64,000 nt of DNA from Perca fluviatilis (taxonomy: Eukaryota > Chordata > Actinopteri > Perciformes > Percidae). The notes below the pieces were generated by a model. It worked only from the letters and a program-made list of their open reading frames with translations, was not told the origin of the DNA and did not search any database. Below, in pieces: positions 12,936 to 26,017 of this stretch (its first letter is position 1; each line of letters starts with the position of its first letter). Both the position numbers and the translations under genes were made by a program. The stretch covers positions 23,021,922-23,085,921 of the forward strand of contig NC_053133.1 in assembly GCF_010015445.1 (NCBI RefSeq), given 5' to 3'.

Positions 12936-13994
12936 GATGAATCTGACAACAATGAAGAGAAGCAGAGAAGATGCTATTGCAGCATTATTCTAAGCTAACC
13001 TTTTTAGCCCAGCACACACACAGCTAACCATGCCCATAGCTGCTTGTAGCTCCTCACTGGACGCTGATTTGCCGGATGATTCTTGTCCAGACAAAAACCC
13101 ATTATTTGAAGCCTGACAAGATGGATTTTCGAGATGATATGTGATCCTGAATTCTCGCGGGATTTTGTGACATCGAGAGAAGCCTTCTGCCATGCAAGGT
13201 AATGCCTGATACACTATGTGCAGTTTTTAACTCCCACCTAACATGACATAACCATTTTTACCTCTAAATCTACGTCTTAAACCTAAAGTTACAAGTACTT
13301 GCAAGAGTGATGTCACTTTATAAAAATATCCTCAGCCTGAATGTCTAAATCATTGGGACAGTTACTGCAAAACAAGCCCATACGCAAACATTCAGTTATT
13401 TCCCATTGAAGAGGGCAAGGGTAGCTCTCATACACACTGAAAAGCATGGTGGGTGTTGATTAATACAGGGCATCAAATTCAAGTTGGCAGCCCCAGAAAA
13501 ATAAACAGTCCACACTTTAATTAACTCTGGAGAAGAAAGAGTATGACTAAGTCAATATTTATCACGTCTGCCGATGGAGGCCCACGCTGGCTTTCCCCAC
13601 TAGGCCCGACGCTAATTACCTGGAGGCCAACGGGAGCTGTGCACAGAAATGATGAGATGTACAGCGGATTGTTTCTAAAATTTCCTCCAAATGCCAGGGG
13701 CACAAAGCAATCACATCAGGGAAAACGCATGCACACGCACACACACCCACACCTTTTTACGGTAATTGGCTCTAAAATATGGACAGATGAAGAGATGCAT
13801 GATTAAAGACAAAGAGTTTGTGTTGCAGCAAACAAAGGCAGTGTGGAGGCACAGGACAGCTTCCTGCCTGTGCCTCCACCTGATGAGAGGGGCTCTTCTA
13901 GCCTGATTAGGAGCAACACCTCCAAGTGTTTGTCAAGAAAACAAAAACGTTCAGAGGAAATCATGAGGGTTATTTCTCGTTTTTACTCACTGAT
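12936..13994. other. gene-free host flank
   Basis: No exons, RNA genes or clear repeats seen. Confidence 0.5.
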
Positions 13995-14084
13995 GCACGC
14001 AGACTGTCTGATGCCGATGATACGCTGCACGCAGACTGTCTGATGCCGAAGGTACGCTGCACGCAGACTGTCTGATGCCGATGA
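13995..14084. repeat. three tandem 32-bp repeats
   Basis: The unit containing gcacgcagactgtctgatgc starts at 13995, 14027 and 14059, an exact 32-base period with few mismatches. Confidence 0.93.
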
Positions 14085-14249
14085 CAAAGCGTACAATGAA
14101 CATGCACTAGGGGAAATGATAGGTAGGTTTCTCAGCACACTAAAACAAATGCAGGTGAATTAAAGAAAATAATTCTTTGAAGGATGCATTCATCTGCAAA
14201 GCTTCAACTTATCAGGCACACAGATAATGGACCCACGAGGCAAGACTCA

Positions 14250-14600
14250 AAGTGTTATACAACAGTTTATTTAGAAGTTAAATAAACTCCGCAGCAGTGC
14301 CCAATAACGACAGGCAAGGGAAAAATCCAGGAGACAGGCAAAGGTCAAAAATCCAGGGAATCCAAAAACAACAGTTATACACATAAACACTCAACAGCTG
14401 CACACATAGGAGGGAGACAAACAATCTCACACTGGGGAGAGGGGCGGACAGAACTTAATTATACAACTAAATTAGACACAGGTGCAACACATTAGGGCAG
14501 GGACAGGTAAAAAAAAAACACTAGCAGGAAGTAACACAAGACCACACCAGAAAGTGGAAAACAAAACCGACAATGTAACACATACTCAAAACAACAACTT
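14250..14600. repeat. probable teleost retroelement fragment
   Basis: A purine-rich block with recurring phrases such as ggtcaaaaatccagg, caggagacaggcaaagg and acaggtgcaacacattag. It resembles the antisense 3' region of fish retroelements. No frame or boundary is readable. Confidence 0.35.
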
Positions 14601-17383
14601 GACACAGGGACGAAACATGCCACAAGTTTGCAGGGTCACAGCAAACCTACAGTGAGGGCAATAAACCAAAAATATATCATATTCCCTTCTCACAGCAGGA
14701 CTCGTCTTATCCACTACTGGAAAAAAAATAATACATCTTTGAGGGAACAGTTTTAATTAACTCCCCATTTAGATGTTTTGTGTTTGGTATCTTTTTCTTC
14801 CCTTGCCCCCCTTACCCGTTTTCTTGTCTTCCTTGCTCTCCCTTTCCCTCTGATATGAACTGGTTTCAGGCACAACTTGCTTGGTGTAATTGTCGCCAAA
14901 ATGGTGCTATGAAGGGCGAAGCCGAGTAAGGGTCATTTGAATAATTTGATTACGGCACGTTTTCTAACCTGCAAAGCTCTTAATCCCGCGGCGGCCAGGG
15001 AATGTTAATGAGTCACCTGCCTTGTTGTGCTCGCCGATAAGAGAGGGGGAGAGAGAGGGAGGAAACGTTTAGGTTTTCATTTTGTTTGGGGCTGAAAAAA
15101 TACCTCCAACACAGCTGATAGACACCCTTGCACACACAACTCTAATGCAGCGCTGAGCTCTTTAGGGTATTATTTCCTACCAAAATCGTAATGGCCCCCA
15201 GCTGTTTCACATATGTACAGCGATAATTCATAAGCAATTAATGAGACAATGTGACCCCAGCAGATAGAATGGGGCTTCACTCTCATCAGTTATCTGCTTC
15301 CCAGAGCTGCTAAAAGAGCTGAAATTGAGCTTATATCACACACTGGAGTATCCAATTTATATTCTTGGACATATCAGGGCCTCAAATGCAGGAACTACCT
15401 AGAAAGGGGGAAAAAATGTGCTTTTCAGTGGGAAATTGGGTTTTTGGTCAAGGCAGTAAGTGCACTTCTTCAAGATGTAAAATTGGGGCAAGACCATTTT
15501 TATGAAGGAGAAGATATGCCTATTGAATATCACAGTGGAAGTGTGTTAGCCAATTCAAGCCCATTTTTCCTTTGTCTGCCACCGATTGTCCTCCTGTACA
15601 GCTCACTAAACTAATTCAAGAATCTAAGTATTTCGTTGCAAGAGGCTTCATCCTAACTAAAATACTGTAATGTGCTTTTTTTTTGTCAAAATGCCTGAAC
15701 TCATCATCTACTGAGCAGTGATCATCAACCACAGGTCTGTTCACAGAACAGATGGAGAGCGCAGTGTCCTTTTTGAAAGTCCTAATTTCATAAGTTTAGT
15801 AGGCAGCAGCATTTCACACTTTGTTCAATTTGTATTCATTGTGAAGCTGAGATACAGACCAGCACAGGCATTTCTTACTGAAATATTCATCAGAATCCCG
15901 CAGGGCTTGTACCATTGAGAAGCTGGCATAACAGAGAAAGCAAATATCCAAACTGAATTCATTCAGGGTAAACATTTTGCCCTTCCAAACAAGTCACAAT
16001 TACAGCGACTTAAGAGCTGCTTTCTCCCGGTGTCGATTTCCCACCAGCAAAGAGAGAAAGAGAAACCGAGAGAGAGAAATCTTTTCTTTATTTTCAATTA
16101 GAAAATCTGTTTTTATGACAGTCTGGCACGATGAAATGCATGCTAATGCCCGCTGCTAATGCAAATGCATACTAATGGTGTCAGCTCAAGATTTAAGATT
16201 GAATACTTTATTTTCATCTCAGGGAACTTGCATGGAAAATACATACTGTGCTCAAGATAAAAAGACAATTATAATAGCTACCTCACACACACACACTGAC
16301 AGAAAACAGGCTCAAACTGTGGATACATACAATTTATTGCATTTGTTTTAAATGGGAAACACATATCCACTCATTTCTTAGGCAGTTAATTACAGAACTT
16401 TGTAGCATTCCCCAACCCCACAGTGATGGTGACATTAAAAACAGGCGTAGCGAAGGCAGTTAGCGCTTATCATATGCCCCCATGCAAGCCCAGGGTTTTT
16501 GTTGTAGCACAAGTATTTCGGCTGTGTTTTCCTTTCTTTCTTTCTGTACGAAAGTCTCCATAAGTATACTGCCAGAGCTTGCATAAGTAGGACAGCTGGT
16601 AGTGTGTTTACCAGTGTCTTTGGTGTTATGCGGTCTCTGAGTTGAGGGCCACTCTGGTCCAAATAGAGCCAGGATCCTCCATTGCTGGAGGACAGGCACT
16701 TTCCAAGTAGCCTCCCTGGTTCCTGTGTGCACCAGAATTGATTAATGCTGAATGCACGTATGAATATGGATGCGTTTACTCTGGATTTGTTGTGTCTATC
16801 CTGAATGCGACAGTGTAAATAATGCATCTATGGCTACATTCATGCTGCAATTAAAAGAATCCCATTTCGGATGTATAATGTCACCTGTCGCACAGATCTG
16901 GTGTACAATTAAAGCTTAAAGATGCATGAAGACACATTTGTTTGCAGTTCTGATCTGCACGTGTGGTGCCAAATTGGATCCTGAAGCATTCAAATCTGCT
17001 AACTTCTCCATGACGGTACATAAATCTTAGATAAATAACCTGAGAAAAAAAATGTCATGATTTTTGCACCCTTGGCTGCTTGGAGTGTTAGCACGGAAGG
17101 CCAGATGACAAACAATGGAAGGAAACCAAAAAAAGCTGAAATAATTGGTATTTGGGGAGATGCCTCGACTCAGTCTGAACTCCAAAACACAAGACATTAT
17201 AATTTTCTTTACAAAACAAGCACTTAGCATATGCCATTATTTTTGTTTTTACTCTGCACAGCCACGTCTTTTATTGTCTTGTCCAAGAATTATTTCTTCT
17301 TAGAATTGAAAAATGAAAATGACATTGATGACAAGACAAAATTGCAAGATATAAGCAGACAAGTAGGCCTTTAATATGAAAAT
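14601..17383. other. gene-free host flank
   Basis: I see no exons. An octamer-like ATGCAAAT lies near 16161-16168 in a CATGCTAATGC context, and a GC-rich patch lies near 14985-15050. Either could belong to a conserved non-coding element, but sequence alone does not show conservation. Confidence 0.45.
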
Positions 17384-18403
17384 TAGGGCTGTCAAACGAT
17401 TCATTTTTTTAATTGCGATTAATCGCCAAATTTCTAAAGTTAATCGTGATTAATCGCATGTTTTATCACATGAATAAAATTGTATTATTTTGCATTTCAG
17501 AACTGTTTTTAAGTACATATTGACAATGGAAAGCAATTCTTACCAGTGTATCTTGATTGGGAATCAAATGAATGCAAAGAAAGTTACTTTATGAACTTGA
17601 CTTTAAGATTTGTATTTATTTACTGTAAACAAAAGAAAAATGTGTGAATCTGTCATTATTGCACAATTCCTCCAAGTAGGCATACCTAACCTAACTAAGA
17701 TGTAACACTAACACTTTGCTTATACAGTACAAACAAAATGGTCCAAAACCAGATGCCACAGCAGGACATTTGTAACCTTTACATTTTTCTAATAAGGAAT
17801 GTAACAATTCTCCTGGACAGAAAAGGGGGTGGACAAGGTCCCAAATGACAAAAACAGTCCAAAAAGAACGATACAAACAACACAGTCCGAAAACCGTATG
17901 CTGATATACAGAGTCAATATAGTGTGCAGTAACTCCTATGTAAATAATTTTGATTACTCACTGATGTCCAGGGATCACCGGTTAATGAGACAGCGTTTGC
18001 ACTTTGCAGCAGTTCCAGTGTGGCTGCTTTCTCCGTGGAGTACAGGCTGTGTGTGCGTGAAACTACTGTCCCCCTCCACAACTTTTTAAAAGTAAACTTT
18101 CCATTCAGAATCTTATTGGCATCCATTTCGGCGTCTCGCGCCATCCACTCAAAACATAACGTTAGCCTGCTACTCTTTGGCCGGCTCAAGTGTGTTCAGC
18201 GTGCCTGTTGTTTTGTTTCCGGTCTATCTAGATCTGGTGTGGTGTTGTAGTTTTTCTAACGTTACTAGTTGTTGCAACAGCATGTGAAAAAACTACAAAG
18301 TTTTCTAGGCCAAAAATAACGTTAATCTTGTGATAAAAAAATTGACGCCGTTAAAATGGGTTTGCGTTAACGCCATTAATAATGCGTTTAACTGACAGCA
18401 CTA
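17384..18403. mobile_element. non-autonomous hAT-like element
   Basis: The left end reads TAGGGCTGTCAAACG and the reverse complement of the right end reads TAGTGCTGTCAGTTAA, giving imperfect inverted termini about 1 kb apart. The sub-terminal ATTGCGATTAATCG and GGCGTTAACGC motifs are typical of a widespread vertebrate hAT family. No transposase frame is present. The flanking octamers (atgaaaat and aaagaaat) match only partly, so the target duplication is not proven. Confidence 0.6.
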
Positions 18404-20644
18404 AAAGAAATATAACCATTTATTACTTTAAAGATACATCAACAACCAATAAACCAATTTTAAGCCCGAACTTCTTGGCCAAACCAACTGAAGTCAAGCA
18501 GCAGGGTTTTGTTTTCTGTTAAACAGGCTTCGGTCGAGCAAAATCTGCAGGACCCAGTGACATACAGAGTGATAAACATCTGGCTTCAGGGACTTCTCAT
18601 GCAGCATAATGACATGCTTATTATGAATGCTTAGCTGTAATCAATGGCCAGCCCTGATGTGTGGGTGGCAGAGCCCTGTAGGTCCTGCAGTGTGGAAAAA
18701 ATGATCCTAGACATCTCCATACCGACTCTCATCTGTTTACTGTTCTAATAATGGGATAACCTGAGTTGTGGTCGTATTGAGATAAGCTCTCCCTAAATTA
18801 ATGTTTAATTTACTGAGGTGAATTTAGCTCAGTATTCAGCTCAGAAGATTGCTCAGCAGGTTGCTGGTACTGTGTGAAGAAGTGTGAAACAGTACTGCAG
18901 CCTAACATTAGCTCTAGCTGGCGAGCTCTCCCACAGTCATGCTGTGACACCTCGCCTGCATTTCCTGGCCAGCAGCATGTACAAAGACAGCATCTTACAT
19001 TTGTGTAAAGTGTCCAAATCTTTTGTCCATTAAAGCAATAAAAGTTGAAAGTTATACAACAAAGTTTTGCTCTGATTATATTTCCAAGCGATAGATGAGA
19101 TGAGACAATGGGAAGGCTCAATACTTTTTGGTTTAATGAAACCTCACCGACAAAAACACTATTGATTGTTGGTCAGTTGTTCAAACACTTTGGTGATAAG
19201 TGACCTCTTATAGCTTTAGGATAGTTACCGTTGTCTCCCAGACGTTAACAGTGGAAACTACTGTGCAATTGTTATAGCACTGCATAACACTTGGGAGTGG
19301 GACAAAATGGGAGTGGATGGTTGGACTTAAAGTACAAAGCATCTGACCCATGATTCATAAGGGTGTTTTGGAATGAAGCGACAGGCATCCAATTTGGTCA
19401 TTTAGGTTGGAGGGATTGTTGATCATAATTGCTGTGGTCTTCTTCCTCACCCTTCTATAAATCACCCCCTTAACAGATTCCTTTACAAACACTTCTATAG
19501 TGGAGCAAGCATTTTTAGCCTCTTAATATCACCCTTTAGGACATCCTTACCCCAGTATACAGAAGCAAAGAACACAACATTGAAAGCGGCACTGGGATGA
19601 AAGTGGACTTTTCTATTAGATAGATATAAAGTGACTATATCCATTATTGTGTAATTGTGGTTTACATAGGATTTCATGGCCTTCCTGTATAGACAGTACT
19701 AGACATAAATGATTCACGACTTGAAAAAACGTGTAACCCACTGCAAGTTTTATAATTCATGGAAATGCAAGAAAAATTACTTAATTTGACATCGAATTAT
19801 AAACAAAAAAGAGTATTCCATTTCAAATCTAAGGTAAAAAGAAGTGATTACCTCGGTCTGAGCTAAATTGTCCTACTGGTGAATATTACCTCAATATGGC
19901 ATGCAGGGTGTTTTTCATAATTAAATCATTATAATTGCTTAAACCTTGAAATCATCACAGATGGCTGGTGTGGTGGTCACTGCAGACACCCAGTCAGTCA
20001 ACCCAGACTGAAACAAAGAGGCCTTGGTGTCTCTGCCCTGAACTGTTGCTTTTTTTTTCAGACTGTGGAATTAAATCTACAATACACTGTATCAGAACTG
20101 TGAAGAGCTAGGTTGTAATTGCTGGCTTGTGTGGTGTCGTCCACTTTTAATTGGCTTTACAGACAACATGCTTTTCAGATGTTTTTCAATCATTGATTTG
20201 CTGAACAGGTCTTCAACAATACCCAGGTTCTCATTTATTTCTTGAGCTGCTCCGGAATACCGCAGTGTAATGTTGGAATGTGAAATGTGCCACAGGGGCA
20301 CATTCTGGTCTAAGTTTCATACCCAATTTCTTTTCTCCAGGATTCACCAAACCTTCCCTCATTGTTTCATTTCTCTAGCTAGTGAGCTGCTGTCACCTGC
20401 AGTACTGTACGTGCAATACCTTAGAGTCAGCATATCAGGCTCAGCACCTGGGGATGAAAAAACTTGATGTCAAAGGAGAGACTTGGCTCTCACTCAATTT
20501 GTGCACTAAAGATTTTGGTTTTGTTGTCACCCGCGCCCGCTTAATACCTTGCATCTTTTGTCCTTTCCTGATGAAAATCAGGTAAGCAATGTCACCTTTT
20601 TATCACTTTTTTTTAAATCACAATTGTTATTTAACTTTTATTCG
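18404..20644. other. gene-free host flank
   Basis: No exons, RNA genes or clear mobile elements seen. Confidence 0.5.
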
Positions 20645-20732
20645 CTGTGGTGGTGGCCTGTTCTTGCATTTACGTTGGCAGTGGCAGTGACATTAGCCCA
20701 ATTAGCACAGGACTGGTATTATGTAGAAATGT
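20645..20732. repeat. 88-bp direct repeat flanking a SINE, copy 1
   Basis: The block from ctgtggtggtggcctg to gtagaaatgt recurs, apparently unchanged, at 21018-21105 on the other side of the SINE. Confidence 0.93.
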
Positions 20733-21017
20733 CATAATGGGGCAGCTGTGGCTCAGTGGTAGAGCTGTCGCCTGCCAGTCGGAAGGTTGGTGGTTCCTGA
20801 TCCCTGGCCCTGCAGTCCCATGTCGAAGTGTCCTTGGGCAAGACACTGATCCCAGAGTTTCCCCCGATGCTGCGCATCGGAGTGTAAATATGTGTGAATG
20901 TTTATCTGATGAGAAGGTGGCACCTTGTACGGCAGCCTCGGCCATGGTGAATGGTTCCTGTACTATGTAAAAGCGCCTTGAGTAGTCGTTAAGACTAGAA
21001 AAGCCCATTTACATTTA
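20733..21017 (+). mobile_element. tRNA-derived SINE
   Basis: The head carries a tRNA-like A box (gtggctcagtggtagagc) and a B box (ggttggtggttcctgatcc), followed by the usual fish SINE body with gtgtccttgggcaagacact and gcgccttgagtagtcg. The copy looks full length, without obvious internal deletion, and is bracketed by an 88-bp direct duplication. Confidence 0.85.
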
Positions 21018-21105
21018 CTGTGGTGGTGGCCTGTTCTTGCATTTACGTTGGCAGTGGCAGTGACATTAGCCCAATTAGCACAGGACTGGTATTATGTAGA
21101 AATGT
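21018..21105. repeat. 88-bp direct repeat flanking a SINE, copy 2
   Basis: Second copy of 20645-20732. Confidence 0.93.
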
Positions 21106-24100
21106 AATTTGATTAATGAATTACTCCCCAAACTTTGTGTTTTGTGAAACACCGGGTGATAAGGTAGCCCAATGCCATTCTTCTAGTGCCTCAATGTACA
21201 AAGACTGCAGGAAAGTATAAATTAGGTGTCCAGAAGAGGGTAATGATAGGGCTGGAATTACAAGCACATCTGATTTGTACTGGATTAAAACCTCCAACAA
21301 TCTCAGCAGTCATTAGAAGTCACCACATGATCCCAGGTAGCTCGTAATTGGTCCTGTGCGATTAGAGCTTATGTCAAATAAGCCTACAGTAGCTGAAGTC
21401 TCCAAATATCCCCGCTGCCAACTCCTGGATTCAGTCGCTCACTCCCTCGGTGTGGCCAAATATCCGCTGAGCTGCAGCATTGGCCCCGACTTGCAATGTC
21501 AACAAGTCCTTTACCAGGATAAGCAAGAGAATTTCCCACAGCGGGCAGCTAAAGGGACTGGAACTGAAGTAGACATTTCTTCATCACAGCATCATTTCTG
21601 ACTCATGCATGCTGCCAGAAATGCTAATCTGAACCAGAAAACATGACAGTTTTTTAGCTTGTTTACAGTTTTAAATGTTTTTTTTCTTTAGATTTCTTGC
21701 TGAATGAAAATACATAAACCATAAAACGGAGTACAATAATATCTGATCATATCAGGTCAAATCCTCTGGTAATTATGTGGGGGAAAAAGAGATCCAATGC
21801 ACAAATAAAAAAAACCTCAGTGGTGTTTTTAACTTATAACTATAGCAAACCAAATAGAATAAAGGCTTTTAACAGATTTCTCAAGAGCCTTGGATCTGTC
21901 TTTTATCCACGCAAATCTCAATGACTTGTTAAGATGAGCATTTCTCTCTGTACAGAAACCAGCTCATCCAGTCTTCCATTAAATAACAAATGGGCAGGTT
22001 CTCTGTGTTCAGTGGAGTTTAGAGAAAGCTCTGCCAGTGTAAAGCAGATTTGAGAACTTTTAACATAAACTCGGTCTTTGATGAAACACGTCACAGAGCC
22101 TACCCTCAGCAATGTCCAACCTGATGCTAATAAGGACGGCCAACTCCTCTTGCTTGTTAGCCGGAAGCCTTGGCTGTTGTAGGATCATCTAGAGGCAGTG
22201 AACGGCTGTACTGAAGCCTGAGTTAACGATAGATGGGATACCTTGTTCCCTGTGGTTTCGAGCAGAAAACTTACACTTAAATGAAGGATTTCAGTCTGAA
22301 GCATTTGTACTGTACAGTTTTTTAAGTTAAGGTGCCTTAAAGTAAGCATACTATGAAAAATGTAACCCAGACATTCCTGTTAGAGATAGTTGTCCATAGA
22401 ACCTGAATTGTGAGACATTGTTTTGGTGATTTGCAGATCAAAAGACATGTATGACTAGGTTAAAACTGGATTTAAAAAAGTATTTTAGGCATCTAAGTTA
22501 CATGGCAATATATTTCAGTGTTTCCTAAATGGAAACGTATATGTCTAAAAACATTTTGCAACCAAATTTAACCACAGACATGGAGACATCTGGGCATCTG
22601 TTGGCTTGCAAATGCTTACTGTGTATTTCCTATTGGTTTTCAAATAACTTTGTGGTTACCATGCACACCTTACCTCACCTTCATTGGGTTATATGGCTGT
22701 ATGGCTTAAGGGTGTGATTATCCCAATTATTTAAGCTTAAGAACTCTTTAAACCCTACTTTCAATTAGTTTATTTTATTGAAAAAAGTATTTTCCAAAAT
22801 AAATAGCTAAAAATGTACTCTGAAAAGTAATGGATGCCTCATTTGGCACATAGCTCTGACTCTGCAGCTATTCAACTGGTTCATATTTCTTTCTCCTGAG
22901 CTGGTAGTCAGCACATTCAACTTGGAGGGGCATAAAAAACAACACAAGCAGACAGACAGCAGCATGTTGCCACAGCAGGGCTCCATCTAAGAAGCGAACT
23001 GTTGAAAGCACCGTTGCCCTCATTCTGTTATAAGCAGTGAAAGATACATGCTGCTGGCATTTGAATATTAATTCAAATCCAAGGAACATGGATCTCTCTC
23101 CCATGTCAGTGCTGGGCTGCGCTTTGATGGTAATCACTTGAATCTTATTTCAACAGTGATTTTTGTCATGAGCTTAGATTTCCTGTGCTGTGAAACATCA
23201 GTGAGGTAGATGAACCCGAAATGCAGATTGCGCAACGACATGTTAAATGTCACAATTGACTCTCTGATGGCCCTAACACACCAAACCCTGTGCAGCCCTT
23301 TGCTGTAGCTGTCATACATGGCATGTTGGACAAACGACGTCATTTATGAAATGACAGTGGAGATAGAAGGATGGAGGCATTTAAAGGGTACTCTATCAGC
23401 GAGTTACCGATCTGAGGCGATCGTAATGTTCTTCTCTTTTCCTACTTTCACCGTCGAGATGACAATAAGATCATGTTAATTAATTCCTCCTATGTGCTGC
23501 TATAATGTCGTCTCATCTGTTCAGTGATATTGCCTTACTGACAGTGGGGCTATCAGGCCGTGGGCACATCTCTCTGATGTACCACAAGGAACTAATGACT
23601 TTCCTCTTTTTAACCAGCTGTCATATCCCATTCTCTTGCTCACCACATGACTGATTTTATCCGTTTTCGCAAGTCCAATTGAGTATTTAAAGGTCAAATT
23701 GCATTTTCGGAAAAATAGAAATAGGATAAATCATTGGTAAATGTCAAAGTCAAGCTATCAGATGTTCTAATCAGCCAATGCTGATCTTGATAGTGCAACC
23801 TATTTTTCAGGCCTAATGAAATATTTTTGTTCAAATCCTGTCTTCGCTCTTACCTGCCTATCGATTCATCTTATTATCTAATATACATGCTGTATGATAT
23901 CCTTATCTATTATAGTAATCAGATACATCCATATTTCATTTAAAGTGATGAAATACAAAAGTGAACTACTTTGTTAGGTCCTCAAAGTGAACTCAACTCA
24001 CCTGGAGCTGGTTATGGCTGAAGCTGCTGGAGAAATTGCATCATTCATAACCAATATCCTGCGTCTGTTTGAAGCAGGATATATCTAACAATGGAACTGA

Positions 24101-25263
24101 GTGTGTTTTACAAGTTGAATCAGTGGATTAAGGAAAGCCTGGCAATCACCAATAGACTGAATACACCTGTTTAGCTTAACAATTGCACCTCAATGTAACT
24201 AATGTACGATGTCAGCATGGTTCATAACTATAAGAAATGTTTTGGGTTTTTGCTCTGTTCTCCAGCAAATTGGATTTGAAGTAAACCCATCGCTGGACCA
24301 AGGTTAAATTGCTTGTTTATTGTGGCATCCTAATTGCAAAATAGTTTAAAGTCCTGACTACAAAACAATATCCCCAATCAGGCTGTTCTCATGAACCATT
24401 CGTACAAAAAGCTATGTAAAGTATTGCACTGTAATTAATAAGCATTCCATGTATTTGCTGTATGTACCACAGTGACTGCCGCTGTATAAGAACGCTGTTC
24501 CATGTTCCTTCAGAGTGTTTTAATCTAAACCACGATCTATTTCCTAAACCTACCTATTCGTTTTGTAGCCTAAACTTGACTGTTGTCGCCTAAACCTAAC
24601 TGTAATGTCCGCTGAAACGACCGCCAGCTCGCGGTGCCCTCTACCCGGCTCAAAGTCGTCTTTTATTGGGCAAACTCATATTTTTGTTAGGCACAAAATG
24701 TGCATTGATCAGCTTTTGGACAAACAATGATGAGAGTAACTTAAATACGCAGAAAACTAAAAAAAAACTGCATTTCAATTACATTATAGACTCCCTCTGC
24801 TGAGGAAGATCATATACATTATGATTTTCAGATGTTTTCATGGTTTAAGAATATACTTTAAAAACTCCTCTGTGCACCCACAGTCTGTGATGCAAGCAGC
24901 ATTAATATTTGAGGCCTGCAATCGTAAACCAAAATAATCCAAGGTTATTTTTTCATACTTGGAAAAAAGCTTTTCAAGAGCCACAAGAGACATTACACAA
25001 CTGTTTTCACAGGCTGAGTAGAACTACTCAAGACAAAACTCATACAGCGTAGCACAACTAATCATTTTCATAAAGACAATGACCTCAATTGGACTTGTAG
25101 GGCCAAGTCACCAGAAGACCAACAAATGTGTTTCCTTGCTGAAGATCGAACCAGTTTGAAGCCAAAAAGCCCCGAAACATAGCAAAAAGTAAAGTTAACT
25201 GCAGTTCAGGCCTGGCAAAGCATTACCAGTAAAGACGATTTTAAGTGTCAGCAGATGTGGGTT
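21106..25263. other. gene-free host flank up to the viral insertion
   Basis: No exons or RNA genes seen. A short repeat-like stretch with cctaaacctaactg text lies near 24530-24620. The insertion site itself (25264-25269) is ordinary AT-rich DNA. Confidence 0.5.
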
Positions 25264-25269
25264 GTATTA
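25264..25269. repeat. 6-bp target-site duplication, left (GTATTA)
   Basis: GTATTA lies directly before the TIR terminus TACGGAGCC and is repeated exactly at 51585-51590 after the opposite TIR. Maverick/Polinton integrases are known to make 6-bp duplications. Confidence 0.93.
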
Positions 25270-25351
25270 TACGGAGCCCCGGAGGTGACATGGAGGGGAA
25301 AAAAAACCGGAGGGAGAAAAAAAAAAAAAACATGTACTGGTGGCAAACACT

Positions 25352-25396
25352 AACTCGAGATCTCGACTTTGAAACTCGAGATCTCGAGTTTGCGAC
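25352..25396. repeat. palindrome cluster (CTCGAGATCTCGAG), left TIR
   Basis: Two nested palindromes read ACTCGAGATCTCGACTTTG and AACTCGAGATCTCGAGTTT. The same unit recurs four or more times in the right TIR (50609-50666, 51332-51371 and 51456-51495). The dyads could be protein-binding sites or form hairpins; their function is unknown. Confidence 0.85.
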
Positions 25397-25449
25397 GGAG
25401 AAAAAAAAAAATTATGAAAAAAATAAAAAAAAACACGTACTGGGAGTAG

Positions 25450-25488
25450 TATAAAGATGGCGGTTTTGCGCGTGCATGTGTGACGTCA
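25450..25488. promoter_or_regulatory. TIR TATA box, YY1-like and CRE/ATF sites (left)
   Basis: TATAAAG at 25450-25456 overlaps AAGATGGCGG at 25454-25463, a match to the YY1 consensus. A perfect CRE palindrome, TGACGTCA, follows at 25481-25488. The same order is mirrored in the right TIR (50547-50585). Similar ATF/CRE-driven promoters lie at adenovirus ends. Activity here is inferred. Confidence 0.6.
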
Positions 25489-25578
25489 TCTCACACGCAC
25501 ACGCAAACCTGCCATGCCAACTGATGATATGTGCGTGCGTGATGGCGCGCGGCCGCCGCCCCGCCGGTTACTCGCGAT

Positions 25579-25795
25579 CGCCATCTAGTGGCTGAATATG
25601 TTAGTGCATCTAATCGTCGAAGCTGCGCACGCATCTAGCGGATGTGATGACGTCGCGGTCGAACGTCGGCACCCCGCGAGCGCCATCTAGTGGCCGAATA
25701 TGGTAGTGCATCTAATCGTCGAAGCTGCGCACGCATCTAGCGGATGTGATGACGTCGCGGTCGAACGTCGGCACCCCGCGAGCGCCATCTAGTGG
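25579..25795 (-). promoter_or_regulatory. three CTCF-core-like sites, left TIR
   Basis: The minus strand reads CCACTAGATGGCG at 25579-25591, 25681-25693 and 25783-25795. Each fits the published CTCF core CCASYAGRKGGC exactly. The motifs point outward; those in the right TIR point the other way (plus strand). CTCF binding is inferred from the motif alone. Confidence 0.6.
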
Positions 25796-25868
25796 CCGAA
25801 TATGGTAGTGCATCTAATCGTCGAAGCTGCGCACGCATCTAGCGGATGTGATGACGTCGGTGTCGCGG
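25579..25868. repeat. three 102-bp tandem repeats in left TIR
   Basis: The phrase gccatctagtgg starts at 25580, 25682 and 25784, an exact 102-base period. Units also share agctgcgcacgcatctagcgg and gatgacgtcg (a CRE half-site variant). The first unit differs slightly from the other two. The last unit ends with an extra gtgtcg near 25860. Confidence 0.93.
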
Positions 25869-26017
25869 TCGTCATGGTTTACGTGGGGGTGAGGCATCAT
25901 TTACATTTTTGTAAAAAAAAAAAGGTGTTAATACGTCTGATAGACCAATGGTTAGCTGTTAAGAATGGGTTTGCTATTGGTTTGATTTTAAAAACGCCCT
26001 ACAGGGTGGGGTTTGTG

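Larger units (their letters stand above)
25270..25876. repeat. left terminal inverted repeat
   Basis: It is the inverted counterpart of 50285-51584. From the outside in it holds the terminus, poly-A tracts, a CTCGAGATCTCGAG palindrome cluster, a TATAAAG/AAGATGGCGG promoter-like box, a CRE site, and three 102-bp repeats with CTCF-like cores. The right arm has two of those repeats and a large extra insertion. Such TIRs normally serve as integrase substrates and replication ends with a terminal protein. Confidence 0.92.

Noticed and set aside
17376..18411. 8-bp target duplication around the second hAT-like element
   Set aside because: atgaaaat and aaagaaat agree at only five of eight positions, so no duplication is claimed.
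20670..21008. 112-residue minus-strand frame and its plus-strand partner
   Set aside because: Both are translations of the SINE body.
25579..25868. CRISPR-like array
   Set aside because: Units are contiguous 102-bp tandem repeats with no spacers, within a TIR of a eukaryotic element.
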